Positions 1 through 8,534 of a stretch of DNA of 64,000 nt are shown here, piece by piece. The DNA is from an uncultured Umboniibacter sp. (GTDB taxonomy: Bacteria; Pseudomonadota; Gammaproteobacteria; Pseudomonadales; DSM-25080). The first letter of the stretch is position 1, and each line of letters starts with the position of its first letter. Below the pieces are notes generated by a model. That model saw only the letters and a list, made by a program, of their open reading frames with translations. It was not told the origin of the DNA and searched no databases. A program made the position numbers and the translations under genes. Location of the stretch: the NCBI RefSeq assembly GCF_947497555.1, contig NZ_CANMGY010000008.1, positions 62,001 through 126,000 of the forward strand. The letters are read 5' to 3'.

Positions 1-59
1 CACCCAAATACCTGGCAGGTAAAAATAGATCCCCTATAGCTCCTATACCAGGGCGGAAT

Positions 60-264
60 AGCAATTAGGGGTCGGGTACATAGCAATTAGGGGTCGGGTA
101 CATATTATGCCGACTGGTGCGGAGGGCGTTACAAGCTTTGCGCGATTGGGGACGGGTACATAATATCCACGCTGGTACCTTTGGCGTTCCATACTTAAGG
201 TTGTCGTTAGTTATGTACCCGACCCCTAATTGCATCCTTAGTTATGTACCCGACCCCTAATTGC
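60..264. repeat. Cluster of REP-like repeats in both orientations
   Basis: Two perfect tandem 22-bp copies lie at 60-81 and 82-103 with core TAGGGGTCGGGTACAT. A degenerate copy (GGGGACGGGTACATAAT) lies near 147-163. Two copies in opposite orientation lie at 213-233 and 244-264, embedded in a 31-bp tandem unit. The direct and inverted arrangement resembles REP/BIME elements mobilised by RAYT (Y1-type) transposases; that link is inferred, and no transposase gene lies in the window here. The first 322 bases hold no convincing gene apart from these repeats and the dnaJ terminator. Confidence 0.85.
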
Positions 265-291
265 ATCCTGCGCCCGCTACTTCGTTCAGGC

Positions 292-318
292 AAAAAAAAG
301 GATGCCGAAGCATCCTTT
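292..318 (-). terminator. Rho-independent terminator of dnaJ
   Basis: Read on the minus strand, AAAGGATGC-TTCG-GCATCC forms a tight stem with a TTCG tetraloop followed by eight T residues. It begins 5 bases after the dnaJ stop codon and ends the heat-shock operon. Confidence 0.93.
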
Positions 319-322
319 GTCT

Positions 323-1441
323 TTATTCGCCTGCGAAGAAATTCTTCACATCGTCAAACCAACTCTTTTTACGCGGTGAATTTTTATCACCTTCCAAGCT
401 TTCTCGGAATTCTTCTAAGATTTCTACTTGGCGCTTGTTGAGCTTAACGGGAGTCTCAACCTGCATCCGGCACATCAAGTCACCCGCTGAGCCGCCGCGA
501 AGATCTACAACACCCTTGCCGCGAAGACGGAACATCTTGCCAGACTGAGTCTCCGATGGGATCTTCAGCTTAACTTTACCGTCCAAGGTTGGCACTTCAA
601 TTTCACCGCCCAGTGCCGCATCAACGATACTTACTGGGACGTTGCAATAGAGGTTCTTACCATCGCGCTCAAAGATCTTGTGTTCGCGAACATGAACCAT
701 GACGAAGAGGTCGCCGGTTTGGCCACCATTCGGTGAAGCTTCACCCTCGCCGGAAAGACGAACTCGTGCGCCCGTATCAACACCGGCTGGAATATTAACA
801 GAAAGTGATTTCTCAATTTCCTTCTGCCCAGTTCCTCGGCACGAATAGCATGGATCCTTGATAACCGAACCGCGACCATGACAGCTTGGACAGGCCTGCT
901 GAACCGCAAACATACCCTGTTGCATCCGCACTTGTCCGTGGCCATTACAGGTGCCACAGGTCTCAGGCTTAGAGCCGTCTTTCGAACCGGAACCGTCACA
1001 GGTGTCACAGTCTACATCCGTAGGAATCTTAATCGTCTTCTTAACACCGTGAACCGCTTCTTCAAGCGTTAGCTCAAGGTTGTACTGAAGATCACGTCCT
1101 GGCTGAGGTCCACGCTGACGACGACCACCACCGAAGATATCACCAAAGACATCACCGAAAATATCGCCAAATCCAGCGCCACCGCCACCGAAACCGCCGC
1201 CACCTTGGCCGCCCTGTTCAAAAGCTGCATGACCATATTGGTCATAGGCTGCACGCTTTTGCGAGTCGGAGAGAATTTCGTAGGCCTCTGAAGCTTCTTT
1301 AAACTTCTCTTCAGCTTTTGGGTCATCGGGATTACGATCTGGGTGATACTTCGCTGCAACCTTACGATAAGCTCGCTTAAGATCTTTCTCAGTTGCGTCG
1401 CGCCCTACACCAAGCACTTCATAATAATCTGTTTTTGACAT
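323..1441 (-). CDS. dnaJ: Chaperone protein DnaJ
   Basis: Hsp40 co-chaperone that delivers unfolded clients to DnaK and stimulates its ATPase. The 372-residue protein has the full type I layout: N-terminal J domain with the HPD motif (YHPDRNP, about residue 34), a Gly/Phe-rich linker (about 75-115), four zinc-binding CxxCxGxG repeats ([32 protein letters not shown], about 145-205), and the C-terminal substrate-binding region. I chose the ATG at 1441 ([11 protein letters not shown]); an upstream TTG in frame is less likely. Last gene of the grpE-dnaK-dnaJ operon, 89 bases after dnaK, with a strong terminator immediately behind it. Heat-shock control is inferred from the sigma-32 promoters upstream of grpE and dnaK. 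Confidence 0.98.
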   Translation of the reverse strand: MSKTDYYEVLGVGRDATEKDLKRAYRKVAAKYHPDRNPDDPKAEEKFKEASEAYEILSDSQKRAAYDQYGHAAFEQGGQGGGGFGGGGAGFGDIFGDVFGDIFGGGRRQRGPQPGRDLQYNLELTLEEAVHGVKKTIKIPTDVDCDTCDGSGSKDGSKPETCGTCNGHGQVRMQQGMFAVQQACPSCHGRGSVIKDPCYSCRGTGQKEIEKSLSVNIPAGVDTGARVRLSGEGEASPNGGQTGDLFVMVHVREHKIFERDGKNLYCNVPVSIVDAALGGEIEVPTLDGKVKLKIPSETQSGKMFRLRGKGVVDLRGGSAGDLMCRMQVETPVKLNKRQVEILEEFRESLEGDKNSPRKKSWFDDVKNFFAGE

Positions 1442-1464
1442 CAAATTTTGCCTTTATCCAATAA

Positions 1465-1506
1465 CGCAAAAGGCGCAAGCAAGAAGTATTACCCTCTTGA
1501 TGCGCC
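1465..1506 (-). promoter_or_regulatory. Possible attenuating hairpin between dnaK and dnaJ
   Basis: On the minus strand GGCGCA (1506-1501) can pair with TGCGCC (1477-1472), followed directly by TTTT. It lies between the dnaK stop and the dnaJ start. It could act as a partial terminator or an mRNA-processing stem that lowers dnaJ relative to dnaK. The loop is long (23 bases), so this is tentative. Confidence 0.4.
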
Positions 1507-1530
1507 CTGCTTTAGCTCACGCCTAGGCGC

Positions 1531-3447
1531 TTACTTCTTTTCGTCTTTCACTTCTTCAAACTCAGCGTCAACTACGTCGTCGCCTTGAGCTTGAGTTGCA
1601 TCGCTAGCTTGGCCTTGCTCGGCTTCAGCTTGCTCAGCGTACATCTTCTGTGCCAAACCTGAAGTCGCTTCAGTTAGCTTCTGGGTAGCAGCTTCCATCG
1701 CTTCTTTGCTTTCGCCTTTAGCCGCTTCTTCTGCTTCAGTAATCGCTGCTTCGATAGCCGCTTTCTCTTCCTCAGTTGCCTTATCACCAGCTTCTTCGAG
1801 TGTCTTCTTCGAAGCGTGCGTTAGACCTTCCAAAGCATTACGCGCTTGAACAACTTCTTCGAACGCCTTATCCGCTTCAGCATTAGCTTCCGCGTCCTTG
1901 ACCATTTGCTCGATCTCTTCGTCGCTCAGACCAGAAGAAGCCTTAATAACAATCGACTGCTCTTTACCAGTTGCTTTGTCCTTCGCGCTGACGTTAAGAA
2001 TACCGTTAGCATCGATGTCGAAAGTGACTTCAATCTGTGGCATACCACGTGGTGCTGGCGGGATGTCAGCCAAGTCGAAACGACCCAATGATTTGTTCTG
2101 AGTAGCTTGCTTACGCTCACCCTGAACCACGTGGATAGTTACCGCTGTCTGGTTGTCATCGGCTGTTGAGAATACCTGTGACTTCTTAGTAGGAATCGTG
2201 GTGTTCTTCTCAATTAGTGGCGTTGCAACACCACCCATCGTCTCGATACCTAGCGACAGAGGCGTCACATCCAAAAGAAGCACGTCAGTCACATCACCAG
2301 AAAGTACCGCACCCTGAATTGCCGCACCCATTGCTACTGCTTCATCTGGGTTAACGTCTTTACGTGGCTCTTTGCCGAAGAAAGCTGTTACTTTCTCCTG
2401 GACCAAAGGCATACGTGTCTGACCACCTACCAAGATAACGTCATCGATTTCAGAAACGCTTAGGTCCGCATCGTCAAGTGCCTGGCGAACCGGAGCAAGT
2501 GACTGCTCAATGAGCTTCTCGACTAGCGACTCAAGTTTAGAGCGAGTCAGCTTAACCACCAAGTGCTTAGGACCAGTTGCGTCAGCCGTGATGTATGGCT
2601 CGTTAACTTCAGTCTGTGAGCTTGAAGACAATTCAATCTTCGCCTTCTCAGCAGCCACCTTCAAACGCTGCATCGCTAGCGCATCACCTTTCAGATCAAT
2701 ACCTGACTGGTTCTTAAACTCGTCCGCAAGGTAGTTAATCAACACTAGGTCGAAATCTTCACCACCAAGGTGCGTGTCACCGTTTGTAGAAAGCACTACG
2801 AACTGAATATCGCCGTCTGCTTCATCAATTTCGATGATAGAAATATCGAAAGTACCACCACCAAGGTCATAGACCGCTACTTTGCGTTCGCCCTTCGCTT
2901 TGTCCAAACCGTAAGCCATAGCGGCGGCGGTCGGCTCGTTGATGATGCGCTTAACTTCAAGACCGGCAATCTTACCCGCGTCCTTAGTTGCTTGGCGCTG
3001 TGAATCATTGAAGTAAGCCGGAACAGTGACCACGGCTTCGGTAACACTTTCACCAAGATAGTCTTCAGCTGACTTCTTCATCTTTTTAAGTACTTCAGCA
3101 GAAATCTGTGGTGGAGCCTGCTTTTCGCCCTTAACCTCAACCCATGCGTCACCGTTATCGGCCGCTACGATACCAAATGGTACTAGGCTAAGATCCTTCT
3201 GAACTTCGTTGTCAGTGAACTTACGACCAATCAAACGCTTAATTGCGTAAACGGTGTTGTGCGGGTTAGTAACGGCCTGGCGTTTCGCCGCTGCACCGAC
3301 TAACGTTTCGCCGTCGTCAGCGTAACCAATGATCGAAGGCGTAGTACGGTCGCCCTCTGCGTTTTCAATTACTTTAACCTTGTCGCCTTCCATTACCGCA
3401 ACACAAGAGTTAGTAGTACCTAAGTCAATTCCAATGATTTTGCCCAT
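1531..3447 (-). CDS. dnaK: Molecular chaperone DnaK (Hsp70)
   Basis: Central ATP-dependent Hsp70 chaperone of the cytoplasm. The 638 residues show the actin-like ATPase signatures ([15 protein letters not shown] at the N-terminus, [14 protein letters not shown] near 195, [11 protein letters not shown] near 340), the [19 protein letters not shown] stretch of the substrate-binding domain, a helical lid, and a gammaproteobacterial acidic tail ending in [15 protein letters not shown] longer reading adds four residues (MEAT), but GGAGG at 3453-3457 lies 5 bases upstream of the ATG at 3447 and so favours the conserved MGKIIG start. It follows grpE by about 107 bases with its own sigma-32-type promoter between, and works with GrpE (nucleotide exchange) and DnaJ. 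Confidence 0.99.
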   Translation of the reverse strand: MGKIIGIDLGTTNSCVAVMEGDKVKVIENAEGDRTTPSIIGYADDGETLVGAAAKRQAVTNPHNTVYAIKRLIGRKFTDNEVQKDLSLVPFGIVAADNGDAWVEVKGEKQAPPQISAEVLKKMKKSAEDYLGESVTEAVVTVPAYFNDSQRQATKDAGKIAGLEVKRIINEPTAAAMAYGLDKAKGERKVAVYDLGGGTFDISIIEIDEADGDIQFVVLSTNGDTHLGGEDFDLVLINYLADEFKNQSGIDLKGDALAMQRLKVAAEKAKIELSSSSQTEVNEPYITADATGPKHLVVKLTRSKLESLVEKLIEQSLAPVRQALDDADLSVSEIDDVILVGGQTRMPLVQEKVTAFFGKEPRKDVNPDEAVAMGAAIQGAVLSGDVTDVLLLDVTPLSLGIETMGGVATPLIEKNTTIPTKKSQVFSTADDNQTAVTIHVVQGERKQATQNKSLGRFDLADIPPAPRGMPQIEVTFDIDANGILNVSAKDKATGKEQSIVIKASSGLSDEEIEQMVKDAEANAEADKAFEEVVQARNALEGLTHASKKTLEEAGDKATEEEKAAIEAAITEAEEAAKGESKEAMEAATQKLTEATSGLAQKMYAEQAEAEQGQASDATQAQGDDVVDAEFEEVKDEKK

Positions 3448-3509
3448 AGTGGCCTCCAATCAAATTTCGGTTGGTGTATTGCTACACCGTTTATCAATCT
3501 ATGTAACTT

Positions 3510-3537
3510 AAATGGGGTTCGAAAAAGTTTTTTCAAC
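3510..3537 (-). promoter_or_regulatory. Sigma-32 (RpoH) type promoter upstream of dnaK
   Basis: On the minus strand, -35 GTTGAAA (3537-3531) and -10 CCCCATTT (3517-3510) are separated by 13 bases, matching the RpoH consensus CTTGAAA-N13-CCCCATnT at nearly every position. It lies between grpE and dnaK, so dnaK-dnaJ can be transcribed independently of grpE. The same stretch forms an imperfect palindrome (GGGTT...AACCC). Confidence 0.85.
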
Positions 3538-3554
3538 CCTCATTCAAAAAATTT

Positions 3555-4115
3555 TTAGTCCGCTGCCTTCGAAACCACTACCATTGCTGGTCGAACAATA
3601 CGGCCGTGCAAGGTATAGCCCTTCTGCATAACGTCCATCACCGTGTTCGGCTCTAGGTCGGCATTCGGCACCATCGTCATGGCCTGGTGTAGGTTCGGGT
3701 CGAATGGCTCACCAACTGGGTTAACGGCTTCAACTTTGTGCTTCGCCAAGTTGTCAATGAATGACTTAAGCGTCAGTTCAACACCTTCAGCAAGCGGCTT
3801 AACCGCTTCGTCTTCACGATCAATCGCCGTCAGCGCTCGCTCCAAGTTATCGGCAACCTGAAGCAAATCTTTGACGAGCTTCTCTTGACCAAACTTGTGA
3901 GCGTTCTGGACATCGATCTCAGATCGACGGCGAATATTGGCAGCTTCCGCTTGAACACGAAGCATCTGATCCTTCAACTGACCAACTTCATCGTTCAACG
4001 ACTCGATCTGCGCTTCCAATTGCTCTTCCGCGGTCAGATCTTCCGTTGCTTCTACCGAAGCCTCTTCGTTAGCCTGTACTTGCTGCTCTTCGTTTTCTAC
4101 ATCTTTATCGCTCAC
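3555..4115 (-). CDS. grpE: Nucleotide exchange factor GrpE
   Basis: Thermosensing nucleotide-exchange factor of DnaK. The 186-residue protein has the GrpE layout: acidic disordered N-terminus (about 1-35), a long coiled coil (EEQLEAQIESLNDEVGQLKDQ and on), then the conserved C-terminal beta-domain (GEPFDPNLHQAMTMV, near 140; LHGRIVRPAMVVV near the end). The start codon is GTG at 4115, supported by GGAG six bases upstream. First gene of the heat-shock operon; a sigma-32 promoter lies about 35-65 bases upstream. Divergent from recN, with 128 bases between the two start codons. Confidence 0.98.
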   Translation of the reverse strand: MSDKDVENEEQQVQANEEASVEATEDLTAEEQLEAQIESLNDEVGQLKDQMLRVQAEAANIRRRSEIDVQNAHKFGQEKLVKDLLQVADNLERALTAIDREDEAVKPLAEGVELTLKSFIDNLAKHKVEAVNPVGEPFDPNLHQAMTMVPNADLEPNTVMDVMQKGYTLHGRIVRPAMVVVSKAAD

Positions 4116-4151
4116 GATTTACTCCGTTGCAATTTCCTATCGATGTTAGCT

Positions 4152-4179
4152 ATATGGATGCTACAAATTATTTTTCAAG
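4152..4179 (-). promoter_or_regulatory. Sigma-32 (RpoH) type promoter of grpE
   Basis: Minus-strand -35 CTTGAAA (4179-4173) is a perfect match and -10 ATCCATAT (4159-4152) a good match to the RpoH consensus, with a 13-base spacer. It is correctly placed for transcription of grpE, 37 bases upstream of its GTG start. Confidence 0.88.
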
Positions 4180-4210
4180 CCCCTCTTGTCAAATTTTCAT
4201 CAACAGCGTA

Positions 4211-4241
4211 CTGTATATAAAAACACTGTATGGATGCACAG
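4211..4241 (+). promoter_or_regulatory. Tandem LexA (SOS) boxes upstream of recN
   Basis: Box 2 at 4226-4241 is CTGTATGGATGCACAG, an exact CTGT-N8-ACAG match. Box 1 at 4211-4226 is CTGTATATAAAAACAC, one mismatch in the last base. They abut and end two bases before the recN ATG. Tandem LexA boxes at recN are known from E. coli. The TATATAA within box 1 may serve as the -10, so LexA binding would occlude the promoter. Confidence 0.85.
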
Positions 4242-4243
4242 TT

Positions 4244-5929
4244 ATGCTAAGTGAACTATCAATATCTCAATTCGCACTCGTTGAAGAACTTAATCTGGAG
4301 TTCAGCCCTGGGCTGACTGTTATTACGGGCGAAACCGGTGCGGGAAAATCCATTATGCTAGACGCGCTGAGTCTAGCGCTCGGCGCTCGCTCCGATGCGG
4401 GCTATGTGCGTCACGGCGCAAAACGCGCTGACATCTCTGCCTGCTTTGACATCCGAGAGAACAGAGCCGCTATTGATTGGCTTACGGCCCATGAGCTAAT
4501 GGACGAAGATCACTGCATCCTCAGGCGAGTGGTTGCCGCTGACGGGCGAAGCAAGGCGTTCTTAAACGGTCGACCCGTTGCCGCTTCACAGCTCAAGCAG
4601 CTCGCACCATTACTAGCTGAAATTCACAGCCAACATGGTCATCAGGCACTACTTAATACTGCACACCAGCTAGATTTAATCGATAACATTGGCCAGCTCA
4701 ATACACTGAGATCGAGCGTCGCGAGTTATGCCTATCAATGGCGTAATTATCGAAAGGAACTCAAGCTACTCACCGCTAATCCAGAAGAGGGCGTTGCGCG
4801 CAAACAACTCCTTCAATACCAAGTCTCGGAATTGGATGCCCTAGAACTTACTGAGGGTGAGATTGAGACGCTAGAAGAACAGCAACAGGTTCTCTCTCAT
4901 GCTCAGGCTCTGATTAGTGCCGGCGAAGAGGCTAGTTCACTCATCGATGACGACGATGGTATTCGCACTCAGCTCCAAGGTGCCATTAACGCCCTTACGA
5001 ACATGCCCGTTATTTCAAGTTCCGCAGAAACAGCCATTGAACTCCTAAACACCGCGCTAATTCATGCCGATGAAGCCACCTCAGAGTTGCGCCAGCATCT
5101 CAGTGGCGTCGAGCACAATCCCGAGGCGTTGAATACGGTTACTCAACGTCTTGAGGCCATTTATGCGGTAGCACGAAAGCACAAAGTGATGCCCGAGGCA
5201 TTGCCTTCTCTTCATCTAGCACTGAGCGATGAACTATTAGCTCTCTCGGGTATCGATGCCCAGGTTGAGACACTACGAAGTGCCATGACAGAAGTCGAAG
5301 ACCACTACTACCAGGCCGCGGCAAAACTCGCTAAAGCGCGAGTGAAAGCCGGACAGACACTTAGCTCTTCGGTGAATAAGTTATTTGGTGAGTTGGCGAT
5401 GGATGGCGCGAAGCTCAAGGTGGAGTGGCAGACAGCTAACTCTTCGGACTTATCACCTACAGGCACAGAAAGTGTCAATTTCATGGTGCAAACCAATATC
5501 GGCCAGCCCTTTGGACCGCTTAACAAAGTTGCCTCAGGTGGCGAACTAAGTCGTATCGCGCTGGCTATCTCGGTAGTCACGGCGAGCGTAGCAACCGTGC
5601 CTACCCTTCTATTTGATGAAGTCGATGTAGGCGTCGGCGGTACAACAGCGTCTAAGATAGGCCAACTGATGCGCAAATTGGGCGTTAAGCTGCAGGTACT
5701 TAGTGTCACTCATCAACCTCAAGTTGCAGCACAGTCGCATAACCACTGGCATGTCTCGAAAACAACCAAAAAGGGCAACACCCATTCAACCTTACATTAT
5801 CTATCATCGGACGAACGTACTGAAGAACTGGCTAGAATGTTGGGGGGTAGCGAGGTGAAGGAGCAAACACGAGCCAATGCACGGGCGCTATTAGAGGAAG
5901 TTGATGAACTCACTGCGTTGATGCATTAG
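4244..5929 (+). CDS. recN: DNA repair protein RecN
   Basis: SMC-like ATPase that acts in double-strand break repair by recombination. The 561 residues have Walker A GETGAGKS near residue 29, a central coiled-coil region (about 150-370) rich in Glu/Gln/Leu, the ABC signature LSRIA within ASGGELSRIALA near 450, and Walker B LLFDEVDVGVGG near 480. I chose the ATG at 4244 because MLSELSISQFALVEELNLEF lines up with RecN N-termini; an open frame extends upstream through the LexA boxes. Divergent from the grpE operon. SOS induction is strongly indicated by the tandem LexA sites; the second box almost touches the start codon, leaving little room for a leader or Shine-Dalgarno. Confidence 0.98.
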   Translation: MLSELSISQFALVEELNLEFSPGLTVITGETGAGKSIMLDALSLALGARSDAGYVRHGAKRADISACFDIRENRAAIDWLTAHELMDEDHCILRRVVAADGRSKAFLNGRPVAASQLKQLAPLLAEIHSQHGHQALLNTAHQLDLIDNIGQLNTLRSSVASYAYQWRNYRKELKLLTANPEEGVARKQLLQYQVSELDALELTEGEIETLEEQQQVLSHAQALISAGEEASSLIDDDDGIRTQLQGAINALTNMPVISSSAETAIELLNTALIHADEATSELRQHLSGVEHNPEALNTVTQRLEAIYAVARKHKVMPEALPSLHLALSDELLALSGIDAQVETLRSAMTEVEDHYYQAAAKLAKARVKAGQTLSSSVNKLFGELAMDGAKLKVEWQTANSSDLSPTGTESVNFMVQTNIGQPFGPLNKVASGGELSRIALAISVVTASVATVPTLLFDEVDVGVGGTTASKIGQLMRKLGVKLQVLSVTHQPQVAAQSHNHWHVSKTTKKGNTHSTLHYLSSDERTEELARMLGGSEVKEQTRANARALLEEVDELTALMH

Positions 5930-6093
5930 TACGTTTGAATCGATCTAAGCCCCGTCGCAGACACCGTTAGTAACGAAAATCGGGACGAGTGAGGTGCGAA
6001 GGGGAACGAGCTTCACGAGTTACCGTATTATACTAGTACCTATCACTTTATGACCGAGGCGAGATATCGCTCAGGGATCCGACTCGCCTTCTC

Positions 6094-6501
6094 TTAAGCT
6101 TTAGGCTTTACATACAATACGAGCGAGTGGTCACTGATCTCATAACCATGTGCGGCTGCAATTTCTTCTTGAAGACGCTCAATTTCCTCTGAGTGAAATT
6201 CTATGACCTTGCCCGTATCGACACAGACCATGTGGTCATGGTGATCGCCATCATCCAATTCGAATACCGCTTGACCACCATCGAAGTTCAATTTTTGTAC
6301 CATACCCACCTGCTCAAATTGAGTTAATACTCGATAAACAGTCGCAATACCAACGTCGTCACCAGCGTCACGAAGGTGCTGGTAGACATCTTCAGCACTT
6401 AAATGACGGTCCGGGGAACTTTCGAGCACTTGCAGTATTCTAACGCGGGGGTGGGTAACTTTCAGACCCGCTTTTTTCAACTCAATATTTTTGCTAGGCA
6501 T
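6094..6501 (-). CDS. fur: Ferric uptake regulator Fur
   Basis: Iron-responsive repressor. The 135-residue protein has the N-terminal winged helix (LKVTHPRVRILQVLE; GIATVYRVLTQFEQVGMV) and the metal-binding dimerisation domain (FELDDGDHHDHMVCVDTG; HSEEIERLQEEIA). The CxxC zinc site of E. coli Fur is incomplete here: CVDT replaces CxxC and there is no C-terminal Cys pair, as in Pseudomonas-type Fur. Divergently transcribed from bamE with 79 bases between, the usual arrangement in gammaproteobacteria. I could not identify a clear Fur box in the intergenic gap. Confidence 0.98.
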   Translation of the reverse strand: MPSKNIELKKAGLKVTHPRVRILQVLESSPDRHLSAEDVYQHLRDAGDDVGIATVYRVLTQFEQVGMVQKLNFDGGQAVFELDDGDHHDHMVCVDTGKVIEFHSEEIERLQEEIAAAHGYEISDHSLVLYVKPKA

Positions 6502-6580
6502 TTATGAACCTTTTGCTCTTCTATGTTGGCTTTAGCTTAGGTATTATCTCAACTCACTTGTAGTACTGGATAACCGAATA

Positions 6581-6922
6581 ATGAAAAAGTATACCTTTAT
6601 TGTACTAGCTCTCGCTACCTTCCTAGCCCTAAGTGGCTGCTCGCGCTTTCGGGTGTACAAAATTGACATTCAACAGGGTAATGTCATTTCTGCGGAAAAA
6701 GTCGAACAACTTGAAATTGGTATGGACAAATCACAGGTACGCTTTGTGTTGGGTACGCCACTAGTCGCAGATACCTTTAATGCGAATCGTTGGGATTACT
6801 ACTGGAGCCTCAAGGATGCAGATGAAGTGACTCGAACTAAACGTCTGATTCTAACATTTGATAATGACTTGCTGATTGAGATCGATAGCCAGTTGGATGC
6901 GCAAATCGTTTCTGAAGACTAA
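6581..6922 (+). CDS. bamE: Outer membrane protein assembly factor BamE (SmpA/OmlA)
   Basis: Small lipoprotein subunit of the BAM complex that inserts beta-barrel proteins into the outer membrane. The 113-residue precursor has a lipoprotein signal peptide ending in the lipobox LSGC (Cys20), followed by the BamE fold: KIDIQQGNVISAEKVEQLEIGMDKSQVRFVLG, then the GTPLVADTF and RWDYYW segments. Acidic C-terminal tail. Monocistronic, divergent from fur, with a strong terminator 24 bases after its stop. Confidence 0.97.
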   Translation: MKKYTFIVLALATFLALSGCSRFRVYKIDIQQGNVISAEKVEQLEIGMDKSQVRFVLGTPLVADTFNANRWDYYWSLKDADEVTRTKRLILTFDNDLLIEIDSQLDAQIVSED

Positions 6923-6945
6923 GCGAACTACTACATCTCGAAAAG

Positions 6946-6993
6946 CCAGCTAACTGACATGCTTCTTAGAAGACTCATTAGCTGGTTTTTTTT
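6946..6993 (+). terminator. Terminator after bamE
   Basis: CCAGCTAA (6946-6953) pairs with TTAGCTGG (6978-6985), with a small inner stem (CTTC/GAAG), followed by eight T residues. Confidence 0.9.
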
Positions 6994-7073
6994 CGTGCTA
7001 ATATCTTTACCTCGAAACGCCGAATACTCGTAACGCTGGAACTAACTCGGAAACTCGGTAGGACATAAAGCCA

Positions 7074-7379
7074 CTACTCAGCGGCTTTCTTCTCCGCACG
7101 TTTACGGCGTGCCTCTTTCGGATCCGCTATTAGCGGTCGATAGATCTCAACTCGATCACCCGCTTTGAGCTCATAGGTATCTGGGCCCTGCTTTGCACTG
7201 AAGGCTTTGCTAAAAATACCCATTTTGTCCGTTTTAGGATTTATTTGTGGATATTCTTTTGTAATTCCTGACAGCTCGACTGCGGCTAAGGCCGTGGTAC
7301 CGATTGGTACAGATAAGGCCTTGATAGTTTGCTTATCGGGCATTGCGTAGGCTACTTCCACATTAATAGTGTCGATCAT
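7074..7379 (-). CDS. rnfH: RnfH family ubiquitin-like protein
   Basis: The 101-residue protein belongs to the RnfH (UPF0125) family, a beta-grasp fold often encoded beside ratA. Recognisable features are the N-terminal NVEVAYAMPDKQ, the central MGIFSKAF, and the GDRVEIYRPLIADPKEARRKRAEK tail, a conserved family hallmark. Its biochemical role is unsettled; it was named from linkage to rnf genes in some species and is part of the RatA-RnfH pair in others. The start overlaps the ratA stop as ATGA, so the two are translationally coupled. Confidence 0.95.
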   Translation of the reverse strand: MIDTINVEVAYAMPDKQTIKALSVPIGTTALAAVELSGITKEYPQINPKTDKMGIFSKAFSAKQGPDTYELKAGDRVEIYRPLIADPKEARRKRAEKKAAE

Positions 7380-7813
7380 GACGGCTTTAACCTCTCGTTC
7401 GCCCGCTTTACTAAGGCATCTAACATTTCATTTGCAGTATACTCGAACAACTTCGAGGCAGCCGCTTTCAAAATTCCACTATTCATCTCAAACTCTAAGT
7501 TCAAGCTTACTTTACTCGCCGATTCGCTAAGTGAAATAAAGGTCCATTCTCCTGAGAATTGTTTGAACGGCCCATCAACTAGCGTCATCACCATTTTCGT
7601 TGGCTTAGTTAGTGCGTTACGTGTTGTGAAGCTATGTTTAACACCCGCTTTGCTTAGATGTAGCCGAGCCTCTAAGTGATCTTCGCTGCGCGACAATACA
7701 TCAACGCCAACGCAACCCGACATGTACTGTGGGTAATCTTCAACCTGATTGACCAACTCAAATAGGTCATCAGCAGCGTAGGGCAATAGCGCCGAGCGTT
7801 CAATTTTAGGCAT
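7376..7813 (-). CDS. ratA: RatA family START/coenzyme Q-binding protein
   Basis: The 145-residue protein has the START/polyketide-cyclase fold (COQ10-like). Motifs include RSALLPYAADDLFELVNQVEDYPQ at the N-terminus and the C-terminal helix LFEYTANEMLDALVKRANE. E. coli RatA was reported to inhibit 70S formation, while the eukaryotic homologue COQ10 binds ubiquinone; which role applies here cannot be told. I chose the ATG at 7813 (MPKIERS) over an upstream frame extension (start 7864) because family members begin there. It overlaps rnfH by four bases and diverges from smpB. Confidence 0.94.
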   Translation of the reverse strand: MPKIERSALLPYAADDLFELVNQVEDYPQYMSGCVGVDVLSRSEDHLEARLHLSKAGVKHSFTTRNALTKPTKMVMTLVDGPFKQFSGEWTFISLSESASKVSLNLEFEMNSGILKAAASKLFEYTANEMLDALVKRANERLKPS

Positions 7814-7984
7814 GATCATCTCTGAGGTGTTAAGAGCCTGCAAATCATACCAACGCGAACTCATAATTGCGACTCTTGCTAAGCGATAGCCTTATAACCG
7901 TTCATTCGAAGGGTGTCCTTGAGATACGGCTATCCACTGCGAAAAATTCTGGCTATTTTCAACGCTGCGTTTAAAATGCGAGCC

Positions 7985-8461
7985 ATGGCAAAAAAGAAAC
8001 CGAAAGCACAATCTGGAACTATTGCACAGAATCGTCGTGCCAAGTTCGACTATCACATTTCTGACAAACTGGAAGCGGGCATCTCGCTTCAAGGCTGGGA
8101 AGTAAAGAGTGCGCGCGAAGGTAAGGTTCAGCTGACCGATACCTATGTAGACTTCCACAATGACGAAGCCGTGCTGTTAAATGCTCACTTCAACCCGCTC
8201 AATACGGTCTCAACACATTTTGTGGTTGAACCGAATCGGGTGCGCAAGTTGCTAATGCATCGCAAAGAAATCCAGCGTTTTCGTGACGCCGCTCAGCAGA
8301 AAGGCTACACCATTGTTTGTACAGCAATGTATTGGAAGGCTCATCTTATCAAGGTTGAAATTGGCTTAGCGAAAGGTAAGCAAATGCACGATAAGCGCGA
8401 GACTCAAAAGGATCGTGATTGGGATCGCCAAAAACAGCGATTAGTTCGCGAGACAAACTAA
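7985..8461 (+). CDS. smpB: SsrA-binding protein SmpB
   Basis: Trans-translation factor that binds tmRNA and positions it in the A site of stalled ribosomes. The 158-residue protein shows the SmpB hallmarks: IAQNRRAKFDYHI near residue 15, EAGISLQGWEVKSAREGKVQL, the LLMHRKEI segment, GYTIV, and a basic tail (KGKQMHDKRETQKDRDWDRQKQR). The ATG at 7985 (MAKKKPKA) gives the normal length; the frame is open further upstream. Its partner ssrA lies about 5.5 kb downstream on the same strand, so both halves of the ribosome-rescue system are in this window. Confidence 0.98.
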   Translation: MAKKKPKAQSGTIAQNRRAKFDYHISDKLEAGISLQGWEVKSAREGKVQLTDTYVDFHNDEAVLLNAHFNPLNTVSTHFVVEPNRVRKLLMHRKEIQRFRDAAQQKGYTIVCTAMYWKAHLIKVEIGLAKGKQMHDKRETQKDRDWDRQKQRLVRETN

Positions 8462-8534
8462 CCGCTTCGCTCATCTAGTTTTTCACCGCCTGCTCCTTTA
8501 GAGTAGTAACAAAATAATAATTAGAGGTTGTTGT

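Noticed and set aside
5930-6093. Possible RNA gene between recN and fur
   Set aside because: No conserved fold or tRNA-like structure could be identified.
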